From: Actinotalea solisilvae
GTDB taxonomy: Bacteria > Actinomycetota > Actinomycetes > Actinomycetales > Cellulomonadaceae
Direction: 5' to 3'
Assembly: GCF_016464425.1 (NCBI RefSeq)
Contig: NZ_JADDKQ010000003.1
Location: 186,001-250,000 of the forward strand
DNA: 64,000 bases
The notes beneath the pieces are model-generated. The model searched no databases. It saw only the letters and a list, made by a program, of their open reading frames with translations, and was not told the DNA's origin. Positions 42,409 through 51,020 of this stretch are shown here, piece after piece (the stretch's first letter is position 1; each line of letters starts with the position of its first letter). Position numbers and translations under genes: made by a program.

Positions 42409-42480
42409 GGCCGAGCCGAGCCGAGCCTTGCCCAGCCTTGCCGAGCATCGCCGAGCCGGGCCGTGCCGAGCCGGGCCGCG
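42409..42480. repeat. Imperfect GCCGA / GAGCC pentamer run
   Basis: About 70 bases are built from GCCGAGCC-type units (GCCGAGCCGAGCCGAGCC, then GCCTTGCC, GCCGAGC variants). It lies between two convergent genes and holds no gene. Confidence 0.6.
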
Positions 42481-42482
42481 CC

Positions 42483-42995
42483 TCAGCCGTGGTGCGCGCG
42501 CACGCCGACGAGTCCGTCCGCGGGGACGAGCTCCGCGGCCAGCCCGCCGTCCGTGAGCGCGCGCGCCGCGAGCGGGCCGGACCGGTGCCCCGTCGCGTCC
42601 CCCGGCACCTCGTAGACGAGGAGGACGACGCCGTCGGGGGCGAGCAGCTCGCGGAGGCGGGCGACCTCCGCCACGGCCGGCGTCGTCCAGAAGACGTTGA
42701 CGTTCACGGCGAGGACACGGTCGAACGGCCCGGACCCGTCGAGGCCGTCGCCGTCGCCGAGACCGCCGTGGCGCACGGTGAGGCGCCCGCCCTCGACGAG
42801 CGCGCGGTGCGCCGCGAGCGCGCGCGTGACGGCGACCGGGGAGCGGTCGAGGCCCGTGACGTGGCCGCGGGGGACGCGCGCGCACAGCAGCCCCAGGGAG
42901 GCGCCGGGGCCGAAGCCGACCTCGAGGACGCGCGCGTCGGGGGCCGGGTCGAGCAGCGCGACCGCGCGGTCCACGCGGGCCGGCACCCTCGCCAC
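42483..42995 (-). CDS. Class I SAM-dependent methyltransferase
   Basis: Protein of 170 aa from GTG 42995. The Rossmann start ARVLEVGFGPGASLGLL is motif I (E/DxGxGxG), HVTGLDRSPVAV gives the acidic residue for ribose binding, and FDRVLAVNVNVFW is motif IV; LLAPDGVVLLVYEVPG follows. The protein is short, lacking extra substrate-binding domains, so the target is not predictable. Neighbouring deoD is read from the same strand 35 bases upstream. Confidence 0.82.
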   Translation of the reverse strand: MARVPARVDRAVALLDPAPDARVLEVGFGPGASLGLLCARVPRGHVTGLDRSPVAVTRALAAHRALVEGGRLTVRHGGLGDGDGLDGSGPFDRVLAVNVNVFWTTPAVAEVARLRELLAPDGVVLLVYEVPGDATGHRSGPLAARALTDGGLAAELVPADGLVGVRAHHG

Positions 42996-43030
42996 CGTGC
43001 TCCCCCGGGTCCCCGCGGCGTCCGCGCCCG

Positions 43031-43801
43031 TCAGGCCGCCGCGAAGGCCGCGAGGCCCAGCGCGACCGCGCGGTCGAAGAGCAGCTCGCGCTCCGCGGCC
43101 GGCAGCGAGGCGTCCCGGAACAGCAGGTCGGAGATGGTGCAGATGGCCAGCGCCTGGCCGCCCTCGGCGTCGGCCACCGCGTACAGGCCCGCGGCCTCCA
43201 TCTCCACGGCGAGCGTCCCGTGCTTGACGAGCGCCTCGTTCGTGGCGGGGCGCTCGGCATAGAAGGAGTCGGACGAGAACACCGCACCGACGTGCACGGT
43301 CGGCCGGGCGACCCGGCGACGGCGGCGCCCGCCCGACGGCGCCTCGGCGGGGGGCGTCGTGCCCGGGCCGACGCCCGCGGCCGCCGCGGCCGCCGCGGTG
43401 AGCGCGAAGCTCGGCGCGTGGCTGTAGTGGATCCCCGGGATCCGGCCCGCGGACATCGCCGAGTCGGTGTGCGCCGCGCTCGCGATGACGACGTCGCCCA
43501 GGTCCAGGTGGGGCGCCATGCCGCCGGCCGTGCCGATGCGGATGATCCGCCGGACGCCGTAGAAGCGGAACAGCTCGGTCGCGTAGATGCTCATGGACGG
43601 CATGCCCATGCCCGAGGCCATGACCGACACCGGCCGGCCCTCGAAGGTGCCCGTGTAGCCGAGGATCCCCCGCACCTCCGTGACGAGACGGGCGTCCGTG
43701 AGGACGGTCTCGGCGATGCGGGTCGCGCGGCGCGGGTCGCCGGGCATGAGCACGTCGGGTGCGAGGTCGCCGGGCTCGGCGGAGATGTGCGGCGTCGCCA
43801 T
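43031..43801 (-). CDS. deoD: Purine-nucleoside phosphorylase, DeoD type
   Basis: Cytoplasmic enzyme of 256 aa that splits purine (deoxy)nucleosides with phosphate. Very close to hexameric DeoD: ATPHISAEPGDLAPDVLMPGDPRRA, MASGMGMPSMSIYATEL, RIGTAGGM for phosphate binding, VEMEAAGLYAVA for ribose binding and TISDLLF with the catalytic Asp. Between AAAAAAAGV and HVGAVFSSDSFYA lies an insert of about 22 residues rich in Pro and Arg (PSGGRRRRRVARP) absent from the E. coli enzyme. It sits in the peripheral region after the sixth strand and probably loops out. Confidence 0.95.
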   Translation of the reverse strand: MATPHISAEPGDLAPDVLMPGDPRRATRIAETVLTDARLVTEVRGILGYTGTFEGRPVSVMASGMGMPSMSIYATELFRFYGVRRIIRIGTAGGMAPHLDLGDVVIASAAHTDSAMSAGRIPGIHYSHAPSFALTAAAAAAAGVGPGTTPPAEAPSGGRRRRRVARPTVHVGAVFSSDSFYAERPATNEALVKHGTLAVEMEAAGLYAVADAEGGQALAICTISDLLFRDASLPAAERELLFDRAVALGLAAFAAA

Positions 43802-43854
43802 GCCCCGACCCTAGCGACTGCCTGCCACCGGCCCCGCCGCGCCGCCCGGCCGCG

Positions 43855-44541
43855 CTACTCCGCCAGGGTGCGGTCGAGCACGACGTCCTCGCCGCCCGCC
43901 TCCAGGTCGACCCCCGAGGCCGTGACGTCGACGGCGGTGAGGATCATGCCCGCGGGCAGCCCGTCGACGGGGACGGAGAGGCCGTCGAGCCGGTCCGTGA
44001 GCTGGGAGGGGAGGTCCTCGGCGGACACCGTGACCCCGGCGAGCGCGAACGACTCGACGTCGGCCTCGATCGCGCGTCCCGCCGGGCGCGGCGTCAGCCG
44101 CACGGCGACGGGCAGGCCGAGGAACGACGTGGTCGCGACGAGCAGGTCGTCCTCGACCGTGAGGTCCGCGTCCATGGCGAGCTGGTCGGACAGGTCGCCG
44201 AGCGACGCGGACGCGGTCATGGTCGCGAGCCGCGCCGTCGTCGGGGAGTCGGTCGACACGCCCTCGAGGTCGACGACGACGTCGTGCAGGGGCATCCCGT
44301 CGACCGTGACCGCGGGCGCGGCGATGCGCACGTGGTCCAGCTCGCCGCCGAGCACCTGGGTGAGGAACGGGAAGCCCTCGATGGTGACGTCGGGCACGGC
44401 GTCGAGCCCGGGGACCTGGTCGACGAGCGAGGCCGCGAGGTCGGCCTCGGCACGGTCCCGCACGACGCCGTCCGCCACCACGGCACCGCCCACGACCACG
44501 GCCAGCACGACGGCGGTCGCGACGACGGCTCGGGTTCCCAC
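43855..44541 (-). CDS. DUF2993 (LmeA-like) secreted protein
   Basis: Protein of 228 aa from GTG 44541 with a signal or anchor helix (VVATAVVLAVVVGGAVVADGVV). DRAEADLAASLVDQVPGLDAVPDVTIEGFPFLTQVLGGELDHVRIAAPAVTVDG is the hallmark of DUF2993, as is LPVAVRLTPRPAG. Mycobacterial LmeA of this family helps elongate lipomannan in the periplasm; a similar envelope role is possible. It is the third minus-strand gene in the deoD cluster but probably has its own promoter. Confidence 0.85.
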   Translation of the reverse strand: MGTRAVVATAVVLAVVVGGAVVADGVVRDRAEADLAASLVDQVPGLDAVPDVTIEGFPFLTQVLGGELDHVRIAAPAVTVDGMPLHDVVVDLEGVSTDSPTTARLATMTASASLGDLSDQLAMDADLTVEDDLLVATTSFLGLPVAVRLTPRPAGRAIEADVESFALAGVTVSAEDLPSQLTDRLDGLSVPVDGLPAGMILTAVDVTASGVDLEAGGEDVVLDRTLAE

Positions 44542-44716
44542 GTCGCGACCCTAGGGGCGACCGCGGCCGCGTGCCCACGGGCGGACCGCCCTGGACGGCG
44601 GGCGGGCGTCCGGCCGGGCCCGGCGCCCGCGCCCGCGGGGGTCCGCCGGCCCGGGGCCTGGTGACCGTCGGCGCCGCGACCTACGCTGGGAGGACCTCGC
44701 CGACGAGGAGCCTGAC

Positions 44717-45226
44717 ATGGCGCAGGGCGTGCTGTGGATCGTGCTTCCCGCGGTGGTCTACGGGGCGCTCGCCTGGGTGGTCCTCGACGACCCACCGCGC
44801 ACGTGGTCGCGCCTGCGCGCCGCCCTGACCCGCCACCGCGAGCGGCGTGCATCGCACACCCCCAGGGACGGCGCCGCCGTCGTCGACGAGGCGCCCGCGG
44901 CGGGCCCAGGCGTCGCACCGCCGGCGCGCGAGCCAGTGCGTCGGCCGACGGCGCCGCCGGACCCGTTCGACGTGCTCGTGGTGCAGGTGCAGCTCGGCCG
45001 GCTCACGGCGCAGATGCGCGCGCTCGACGCCGACCCGCACGCGTGGGCGCGAGGCCGGCGGATGCTCGCTGCGCAGGCGGCCTACGACGCGCTGCTCGCC
45101 GAGGCGTGCCGGCTCGCGGGCGTGCCCGTCGAGCAGGAGTGGTCGCCCGAGCCGTGGGGACCCACGCGCGAGCCGGAGCGGTTCCGCGAGGAGATGGAGC
45201 TCGCGTCGCGCGGCTGGTCGTGGTGA
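44717..45226 (+). CDS. Hypothetical protein with N-terminal membrane helix
   Basis: Protein of 169 aa; ATG 44717 with GAGGAG upstream. One helix, GVLWIVLPAVVYGALAWVVL, is followed by a basic, then Pro/Ala-rich linker and a helical soluble domain (PFDVLVVQVQLGRLTAQMRALDAD and GRRMLAAQAAYDALLAEACRLAGVPVEQ). Family not recognised. Convergent with sbcC across a 10-bp GC-rich hairpin. Confidence 0.6.
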   Translation: MAQGVLWIVLPAVVYGALAWVVLDDPPRTWSRLRAALTRHRERRASHTPRDGAAVVDEAPAAGPGVAPPAREPVRRPTAPPDPFDVLVVQVQLGRLTAQMRALDADPHAWARGRRMLAAQAAYDALLAEACRLAGVPVEQEWSPEPWGPTREPERFREEMELASRGWSW

Positions 45227-45235
45227 CGTCGCTCC

Positions 45236-45260
45236 GGCCCGGGCGCCGGCCGCCCGGGCC
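45236..45260. terminator. Hairpin between convergent genes
   Basis: GGCCCGGGCG (45236-45245) pairs perfectly with CGCCCGGGCC (45251-45260) around 5 bases. Just after it, a 34-base segment (about 45259-45292) is repeated imperfectly at 45301-45334, copying the 3' end of sbcC. Confidence 0.6.
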
Positions 45261-45316
45261 CGGACGGCGGGCGCTCCGGCACGGACGCCGAGCCCTCACG
45301 CCCGGACGGCGGGAGC

Positions 45317-48300
45317 TCAGGCACGCACGCTGAGCGTGCTCGTCCCGTCCGGTCGGCAGCGCACCTCGATGCGCTCGGCGATGGCCTGCTTGAGCGCCTC
45401 GACGTGGCTCACGACGCCGACGACGCGACCGCCGTCGCGCAGGCGGGCCAGCTCGGCGAGCACGACCTCGAGGGTCTCGGGGTCGAGCGAGCCGAAGCCC
45501 TCGTCGATGAAGAGCGTCCCGAGGTCCGTGCCGCCCGCCTCGGCGGTGACCACGTCGGCGAGCCCGAGCGCGAGGCACAGCGAGACGTAGAACGTCTCGC
45601 CCCCGGACAGCGTGCGCGGGTCGCGCTCCGTGCCGGTGCGGTGGTCGACGACCTTCATGGCGAGGCCCGTCCGGCGGCTGCGGACCGCCTCCTTCTCCTC
45701 GCTCCGGACGAGCGCGTAGCGGCCGTCCGACATCGCCGCGAGCCGCGTGTTCGCCGCGGCGACGACGTCCTCGAACCGGCGCGCCAGCACGTACGTCGCG
45801 AGGGTGAGCTGCTTGGTGTTGTCCGCGCCGCTCGCCGCCGCGACGTCGGCCATCCGGACCACGGGGCCAGCCTCCGCGTGCGCCGCGTCGCGCGCGTCGA
45901 CGGCGGCCTCGAGCGCGGTCAGCGCTCGCGCCGCGGCCTGGGCCAGGTGCGCGGTGCGCGCCGCCTCGCCCGCGGCCACGCCGGCGGCCTCCTCGGCCGA
46001 GGCGTGGGCCGCACCGAGCGCGTCGAGGTCGACGTCCACGACGGCCGGGAGCGCGACGAGGTCGGGCTCCGCGAGCCCGGCGCGGACGCGCACCCACGCC
46101 GCGTCGTGGGCGGCGACCTCGCGCTCCAGGGTGGTCAGGGCACGGGGCTCGAGGGCAGCAGCACGGACCGCGGCGCCGTCGGCGAAGTCGTGCTCGACGA
46201 GGGCGGAGGCCAGCTCGGCGACCCGGCCCTCGTGCGTCGACGTGGCCTCCTCGAGCGCCGCGAGGGCCTCGGTCCACGCCTCGAGGTGCCGCATGCGGAC
46301 CTCGACCGCGTCCAGGCGCGTGCGGACGGTGTCGGCGCCGTCGCGCGCGCCCTCGACCTCGACCTCGTCGAGCAGCAGCCGCTCCTCGAGCGCGGTGGCG
46401 CGCGCCTGGCCCTCGGCGATCTCGACCTCGAGGCGCGCGACCGCGGCGGTCGCGCTCGCAGTGGCGTCGTCGAAGGCGCGGAGCGTGTCCTCGAGCTCGG
46501 CGAGACGCCCGCGCGCGGCCTCGGCGGTCGCGACCTCGCCCCGCGCGGCGTCGAGCAGGGTGCGCACCTCGTCGGCGGTGCCGCCGGCGGCCGCGCGTCG
46601 CTCGTCGAGCCGCGTCGTCAGGGCGGCGAGCGCGGTCGACGCCGCGCCGAGCCGGTCGGTCGCGAGGTCGCGCGCATCCTCGGCCGCCTCGAGCGCCTCG
46701 ACGGTGACGTGGGTGGCGGTGAGGAGGGCGGGCGCGGGGTGCTCGGTCCCGCCGCACACGACGCACGCCTCCCCCGGGACGAGGTCCGCGGCCAGCTCCC
46801 CGGCCATGCCCGCGATCCGCGCGCGCTGCAGACGTGCCGCGGCGGCCACCGCGTCCTCGGCCTGGCGCGCGGTCACGCGCACGCGACCCTGCGCTTCCTC
46901 GACCTCGCCGGTGAGCCGCTCGGCCTCCTCGACCGCGGACCACCGCGTGCGCACGGCGGCGAGCCGCTCGCGCGCCGCCGCGAGCCCGGCCGCCGCGGCC
47001 GCCGTCACCGTGACGGCGTCCGCGAGCGGGACCCGCGCGGCCGGACGCTCCGCGAGCGCCTCGGTCAGCGCGGCGACCTCGCCCGCACGGCGAGCCTGCG
47101 CGGCCTCCTGCGTGCGCAGCTGCTGGCGACGGACGGGCAGCTCGTCCTCGAGCGCGACGGCCCGCACCAGGGTGCCGCGCAGCGCGGCGCACCGGTCCCG
47201 CTCGATCGCCAGCGTCTTGCGGACGACGCGGGGCTCGGTGGTCTCGTCGACGAGCGCGCGCACGTCGGCGGGCACCGCCCGGACGACCGCGTCGCACGCC
47301 GCGGCGCGCGCGTCGAGCGCCCGGGCGGCCGCCTCGGCGCCGCTCAGGGACGGGAGCACGGCGACGGCCCGACGGGCCGCCGCGAGGCGCTCGGCCCGCG
47401 CGGCGTGCTCGTCGGCCTGCGACTCGAGGTCCGCGAGCTCGGCGCGGAGCGCGGTGCGCCGGCGGTCGGCCGCGACGAGGGCCCGGGCCGCGTCGAGCGC
47501 GGTGCGCGCCTGGCCGCACCGCTCCCTCGCCGCGGCCGCGGCCCGCGCGGTCGCGAGCGCCTCCTGCTCGTGCGCGGCGGCGCGGGTGCGTGCCGCCTCG
47601 CGCAGCGCGTCGCCCGCCTCCGCCCGGGTGCCGAGCCCGCGCAGGGCGCCGGCGTCGTCGTCGTCCAGGCCGGCCGCCCCGGCGAAGTGGTCGACCGCGC
47701 GCGCGACCGCCGCCCCCGCGTCGGTGAGGGCGCGACCCGTCTCCGCGCGCATCGCCTCGAGGCGCTGCTGGAGCCGGTCGTAGACCTCGGTGCCGAACAC
47801 CTTCTGCAGCAGTCCCCGGCGGTCCTCGGGGTTGGCGCGCAGGAACCCCGCGAACTCGCCCTGGGGGAGCACGACCGTCTGGACGAACTGCGTGCGGTCG
47901 AGGCCCACGAGCCGCTGGAGCTCGAGCCCGGCCTCGTCGAGCCGGGTCGAGAGGAGCTCGCCGTCGTCCGGGCGCGACGGGTCCGTGAGGCGCCAGAGCT
48001 TGACGGTGGCCTGCTGCGTCGTCGTGCCCGTGCCGCGCTGCTTGGGCCGCGGGTAGGCGGGCGTCCGGCGCACGCGGTGGACGCCCGCGCCCGTCTCGAA
48101 GACGAGGTCGACCACCGTCTCGTCGCCGGGCGCCGCGTGCGCCGACCGCAGGCGCTCCTCGGTGGCCTCCTTGGACGCGACCTTGCCGTAGAGCGCGAAG
48201 ACGATCGCGTCGATGAGCGTCGACTTGCCCGCGCCCGTGGGTCCCTCGAGCAGGAAGATGCCGCTCGCGCCGAGCGCGCCGAGGTCGACGGTGTGCCGAC

Positions 48301-48346
48301 CGGGGAACGGTCCGAGCGCCTGGATGGTGAGCGTGTGCAGGTGCAT
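45317..48346 (-). CDS. sbcC: SbcC (Rad50-like) ATPase of the SbcCD nuclease
   Basis: SMC-type ATPase of 1009 aa that controls SbcD at DNA hairpins and blocked ends. ATG 48346 overlaps the sbcD stop by one base. Walker A GPTGAGKS at 35-42, Q-loop in VVLPQGEFAGFLRANPEDRRGLLQKVFG, long coiled coils, zinc hook CVVC near 529-532 (GEACVVCGGTEHP), signature LSGGETFYVSL near 910 and Walker B TLFIDEGFGSLD near 945. All elements are intact. Together with RecBCD it gives this window two DNA end-processing systems. Confidence 0.96.
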   Translation of the reverse strand: MHLHTLTIQALGPFPGRHTVDLGALGASGIFLLEGPTGAGKSTLIDAIVFALYGKVASKEATEERLRSAHAAPGDETVVDLVFETGAGVHRVRRTPAYPRPKQRGTGTTTQQATVKLWRLTDPSRPDDGELLSTRLDEAGLELQRLVGLDRTQFVQTVVLPQGEFAGFLRANPEDRRGLLQKVFGTEVYDRLQQRLEAMRAETGRALTDAGAAVARAVDHFAGAAGLDDDDAGALRGLGTRAEAGDALREAARTRAAAHEQEALATARAAAAARERCGQARTALDAARALVAADRRRTALRAELADLESQADEHAARAERLAAARRAVAVLPSLSGAEAAARALDARAAACDAVVRAVPADVRALVDETTEPRVVRKTLAIERDRCAALRGTLVRAVALEDELPVRRQQLRTQEAAQARRAGEVAALTEALAERPAARVPLADAVTVTAAAAAGLAAARERLAAVRTRWSAVEEAERLTGEVEEAQGRVRVTARQAEDAVAAAARLQRARIAGMAGELAADLVPGEACVVCGGTEHPAPALLTATHVTVEALEAAEDARDLATDRLGAASTALAALTTRLDERRAAAGGTADEVRTLLDAARGEVATAEAARGRLAELEDTLRAFDDATASATAAVARLEVEIAEGQARATALEERLLLDEVEVEGARDGADTVRTRLDAVEVRMRHLEAWTEALAALEEATSTHEGRVAELASALVEHDFADGAAVRAAALEPRALTTLEREVAAHDAAWVRVRAGLAEPDLVALPAVVDVDLDALGAAHASAEEAAGVAAGEAARTAHLAQAAARALTALEAAVDARDAAHAEAGPVVRMADVAAASGADNTKQLTLATYVLARRFEDVVAAANTRLAAMSDGRYALVRSEEKEAVRSRRTGLAMKVVDHRTGTERDPRTLSGGETFYVSLCLALGLADVVTAEAGGTDLGTLFIDEGFGSLDPETLEVVLAELARLRDGGRVVGVVSHVEALKQAIAERIEVRCRPDGTSTLSVRA

Positions 48347-49545
48347 CAGGCGCTCCGCTCCGCCGCGAGCACGTCCTCGTAGGCGCGCCGGAGGACCGCC
48401 CGCTCGGCCTCGGACGGCGCCGCGCCGGTGACGTGCTCGACGAAGGCGGCGGCGACGTCGAGCGGGTCGCTGGCCGTCGTCACGGCGGCCGCCCGCAGGC
48501 GCGCCGCGCCGCCGACGGGGCGGTGCTCGACGGCGAGCGCGTGCGGGAACCGCTGCCGCACGCGGGCGTAGAGCTCGGTGGGGCGGGCCGCGTCGGTGAC
48601 GACGACGCGCAGCCAGTCGTCCACGTGCGCGTCGCCCGCCGCGCCGAGCAGCTCCTCGAGCGTGCCGCTGACCTCCGCGAGGCGGCGCGGCACGGGCGCG
48701 GGGACGAGCTCGACGCCGACGGCGTCCCCCGCGAGGTCGACCAGCACCGAGGCCTTGCGCTGGCGCATCTCGGAGAACGAGTAGGCGAGCGGCGAACCGG
48801 AGTACTGGAGCACCGGCGCTGCGCCGTCGGCGTCCGGCTCGACGCCGATCCGCTGCGCGCCGTGCAGGTGCCCGAGCGCGACGTAGTCGACGCCGCGCAG
48901 CACGCCGGCGGGCACGCTGTCGACGCCACCGACGCGGATGTCCCGCTCGGACGCCGAGGGCTCGCCGCCGACGACGAAGGCGTGGGCCATGACGACGCTG
49001 CGCGGGCGCCGGGTGCCCCCGCGCCCCGCGAGGTCCGACCGGACCCGCCGCATCGCGGCCGCCGTCACCGCCTCGTGCGAGCGCGGGAGCAGGCCCTCGG
49101 GCGTGAGCTCCGGGTCCTCCGGGTCCGCCAGCGTGCGGCGGACCGCGTCCGGGTCCAGGTAGGGCAGCGCGTAGACGAGCACAGGCCCGTCGTCGTCCGC
49201 GAGCTCGACCGGGCGGCCCACGTCGGCGACGCGCGCGCGCAGGTGGACGCCCGGGCGCATGAGGTTGGCGCCGAACCCGAGGCGGATCGCGGAGTCGTGG
49301 TTGCCCGGCGTCACGACGACCGCGGCGTGCTCGCTCAGGCGGGCGAGCGCGTCGGCGAGCAGCTGGACCGCCTCGACCGGCGGGATCGCGCGGTCGTACA
49401 CGTCCCCCGACACGACGACCGCGCCGACGCCCTCGCTCCGCACGAGCTCGACGAGGTGGTCCAGGTAGGCGGCCTGGTGGGCGAGCAGGTCGACCCCGTG
49501 CAGCGTGCGACCGAGGTGCCAGTCGCTCGTGTGCAGGATCCGCAT
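48346..49545 (-). CDS. sbcD: SbcD (Mre11-like) nuclease
   Basis: Metallophosphoesterase nuclease of 399 aa. ATG 49545 begins with MRILHTSDWHLGR; a longer in-frame reading to 50043 runs through the antisense YeiH gene and is rejected. Two-metal site: SDWHLGR (Asp, His), VVSGDVYDR (Asp), VTPGNHDS (Asn, His) and VMAHAFVVGG, ALGHLHGAQ (His). C-terminal capping domain follows PVLQYSGSPLAYSFSE. Cuts hairpins and protein-blocked ends with SbcC. A dispersed repeat element lies 86 bases upstream in the same orientation. Confidence 0.96.
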   Translation of the reverse strand: MRILHTSDWHLGRTLHGVDLLAHQAAYLDHLVELVRSEGVGAVVVSGDVYDRAIPPVEAVQLLADALARLSEHAAVVVTPGNHDSAIRLGFGANLMRPGVHLRARVADVGRPVELADDDGPVLVYALPYLDPDAVRRTLADPEDPELTPEGLLPRSHEAVTAAAMRRVRSDLAGRGGTRRPRSVVMAHAFVVGGEPSASERDIRVGGVDSVPAGVLRGVDYVALGHLHGAQRIGVEPDADGAAPVLQYSGSPLAYSFSEMRQRKASVLVDLAGDAVGVELVPAPVPRRLAEVSGTLEELLGAAGDAHVDDWLRVVVTDAARPTELYARVRQRFPHALAVEHRPVGGAARLRAAAVTTASDPLDVAAAFVEHVTGAAPSEAERAVLRRAYEDVLAAERSA

Positions 49546-49630
49546 GCCCCGGACGCTAACCCGCCCCACCGACACGACCCGGGCACCGGCCGGGCGCGTC
49601 GCGCGACGCCCGCTCCTCACGCCCTCGTCC

Positions 49631-49715
49631 GGACGTTCGCATCCGAGCGTCCGTGCGCACGGCGGCGTACTGGACGCCTCCAGATGTCGGCACGCTCGGA
49701 TCCGAGCATCTGGAC
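49631..49715 (-). repeat. Dispersed element, copy A (upstream of sbcD)
   Basis: Read on the minus strand it begins GTCCAGATGCTCGGATCC and ends with a CGGACGCTCGGATGCGAAC segment. It resembles copy B at 61872-61949, sharing the first 24 bases but one and a similar closing GGAYGCTCGGA segment. The core GCTCGGATCCGAGC is a perfect palindrome. Both copies point toward the start of the next gene. Confidence 0.65.
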
Positions 49716-49735
49716 AGGCGCGAGGTGGGCGGGCG

Positions 49736-50830
49736 TCAGGCGAGGGTCGCGACCAGGACGCCGCTGACGCCCGCCGCGACAAGGGTCGAGGCCGCACCGA
49801 GCGCCGCCGCGCGGCCGCCCGTCCGGCGCAGGCGCCGTACGTCCACGCCCGCCCCCAGGCCCACCATCGCGGCGGTGAGCAGCGCGGTCGTCGTCCAGGA
49901 GGCGACGTCGAGCACGACGTCGGGCAGCGCCCCGGTCGAGCGCAGGGCGACCGCCGCGAGGAACCCCACGACGAAGAGCGGGACGAGGGGCGGGCGCGTC
50001 GCGCGCGGCGCGGACGGCGCTGCCGGCTCGCGCCCGACCCCACCCGGCGCGGCGCCCCGCGGCTCGGCCGGGGCCCGGACCTCCACGGTCGCCCGCACGC
50101 CAGCGTCCGCGCGGCGCGAGCGCACGACCAGCCCGACCCCGGCGACGAGCGGCGCCAGGAGGACCACGCGACCCAGCTTCGTCACGGTCGCGACGGCGAG
50201 CGCGGCCGCCGAGACCGCACCGCCCGCGGCCACCACCTGCGCGACCTCGTGCACGCTCGCGCCGATCCACAGGCCCGCGGCGTCGTCGTCGAACCCGAGC
50301 GGCCCCGCCAGCAGCGGCAGCGCGACGAGCGCGAGGGTCCCGAAGAGCGTGACGAGCGCGACCGCCGTGGCGGTGTCGTCGTCGGCCCCCTCGCCGTCCG
50401 GGTCGACCACCGCCGACATCGCCGCGACGGCGGCCGCGCCGCAGATGGAGAAGCCGGTCGCCACGAGCAGGCCCAGACGTCGCGGCACGCCGAGCACGGG
50501 TCCGAGCAGCACGGTCGCGCCGAACGTCACCGCGACGGTCGCGACGATGACGACGACGCCGCGCACGCCCAGCGCCGCCACGGCCGGGAGCGACAGCTGG
50601 AGGCCGAGCAGCACGACGCCCGCTCTCAGCAGGCGCCGCGCCGACCACGTGAGCCCGGGCTGGGCCGCCGCGCGCACGGCGCCGACGTTCCGCAGGACGG
50701 CGCCGACGACGATCGCTAGCACGAGCGCCGACACGGGCGCGAGGCGCGCGACGAGGAGCGCCGGGACCGTCACCGCGGCCACGAGCGCGAGCCCGGGCAG
50801 CAGACGACGCACCCGGCGAGTCTGCCGCAC
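49736..50830 (-). CDS. YeiH-family putative sulfate exporter
   Basis: Membrane protein of 364 aa, about ten helices. Family marks: VVGAVLRN, LLRAGVVLLGLQLSL, ATGFSICGAAAVAAM, GASVHEVAQVVAAGGAVS and ATVTKLGRVVLLAPLV. A cytoplasmic loop of about 45 residues (RATVEVRAPAEPRGAAPGG...) is longer than in typical YeiH. These proteins are named sulfate exporters from indirect evidence in other species; substrate here is unproven. No LysR gene lies next to it, unlike in Enterobacteria. Confidence 0.88.
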   Translation of the reverse strand: MRQTRRVRRLLPGLALVAAVTVPALLVARLAPVSALVLAIVVGAVLRNVGAVRAAAQPGLTWSARRLLRAGVVLLGLQLSLPAVAALGVRGVVVIVATVAVTFGATVLLGPVLGVPRRLGLLVATGFSICGAAAVAAMSAVVDPDGEGADDDTATAVALVTLFGTLALVALPLLAGPLGFDDDAAGLWIGASVHEVAQVVAAGGAVSAAALAVATVTKLGRVVLLAPLVAGVGLVVRSRRADAGVRATVEVRAPAEPRGAAPGGVGREPAAPSAPRATRPPLVPLFVVGFLAAVALRSTGALPDVVLDVASWTTTALLTAAMVGLGAGVDVRRLRRTGGRAAALGAASTLVAAGVSGVLVATLA

Positions 50831-51020
50831 CGCCGTGACCGCCGCGCCGACCCGCGACGCCCCGTCGGCGGTCGGCGGGGGGTGGCAGGATCCGGGTGAG
50901 ATCTGGTGCGGGGGGTCAACCAGGGGGCTGGCCCGGCCGATGTAGTGGACGCTGTCCCGTCATGCCCGGCGGGCGCGTCCGCAGGGCACCCTGCAGCAGC
51001 ACCAGCACAGGAGGAACCAG

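Noticed and set aside
45404..48382. Long open frame (992 codons) antisense to sbcC
   Set aside because: Shadow of sbcC; the minus strand has Walker, zinc-hook and signature motifs.
48346..50043. Longer SbcD of 565 codons
   Set aside because: The extra N-terminal part is antisense to the YeiH gene and non-homologous; the true start is MRILHTSDWH at 49545.
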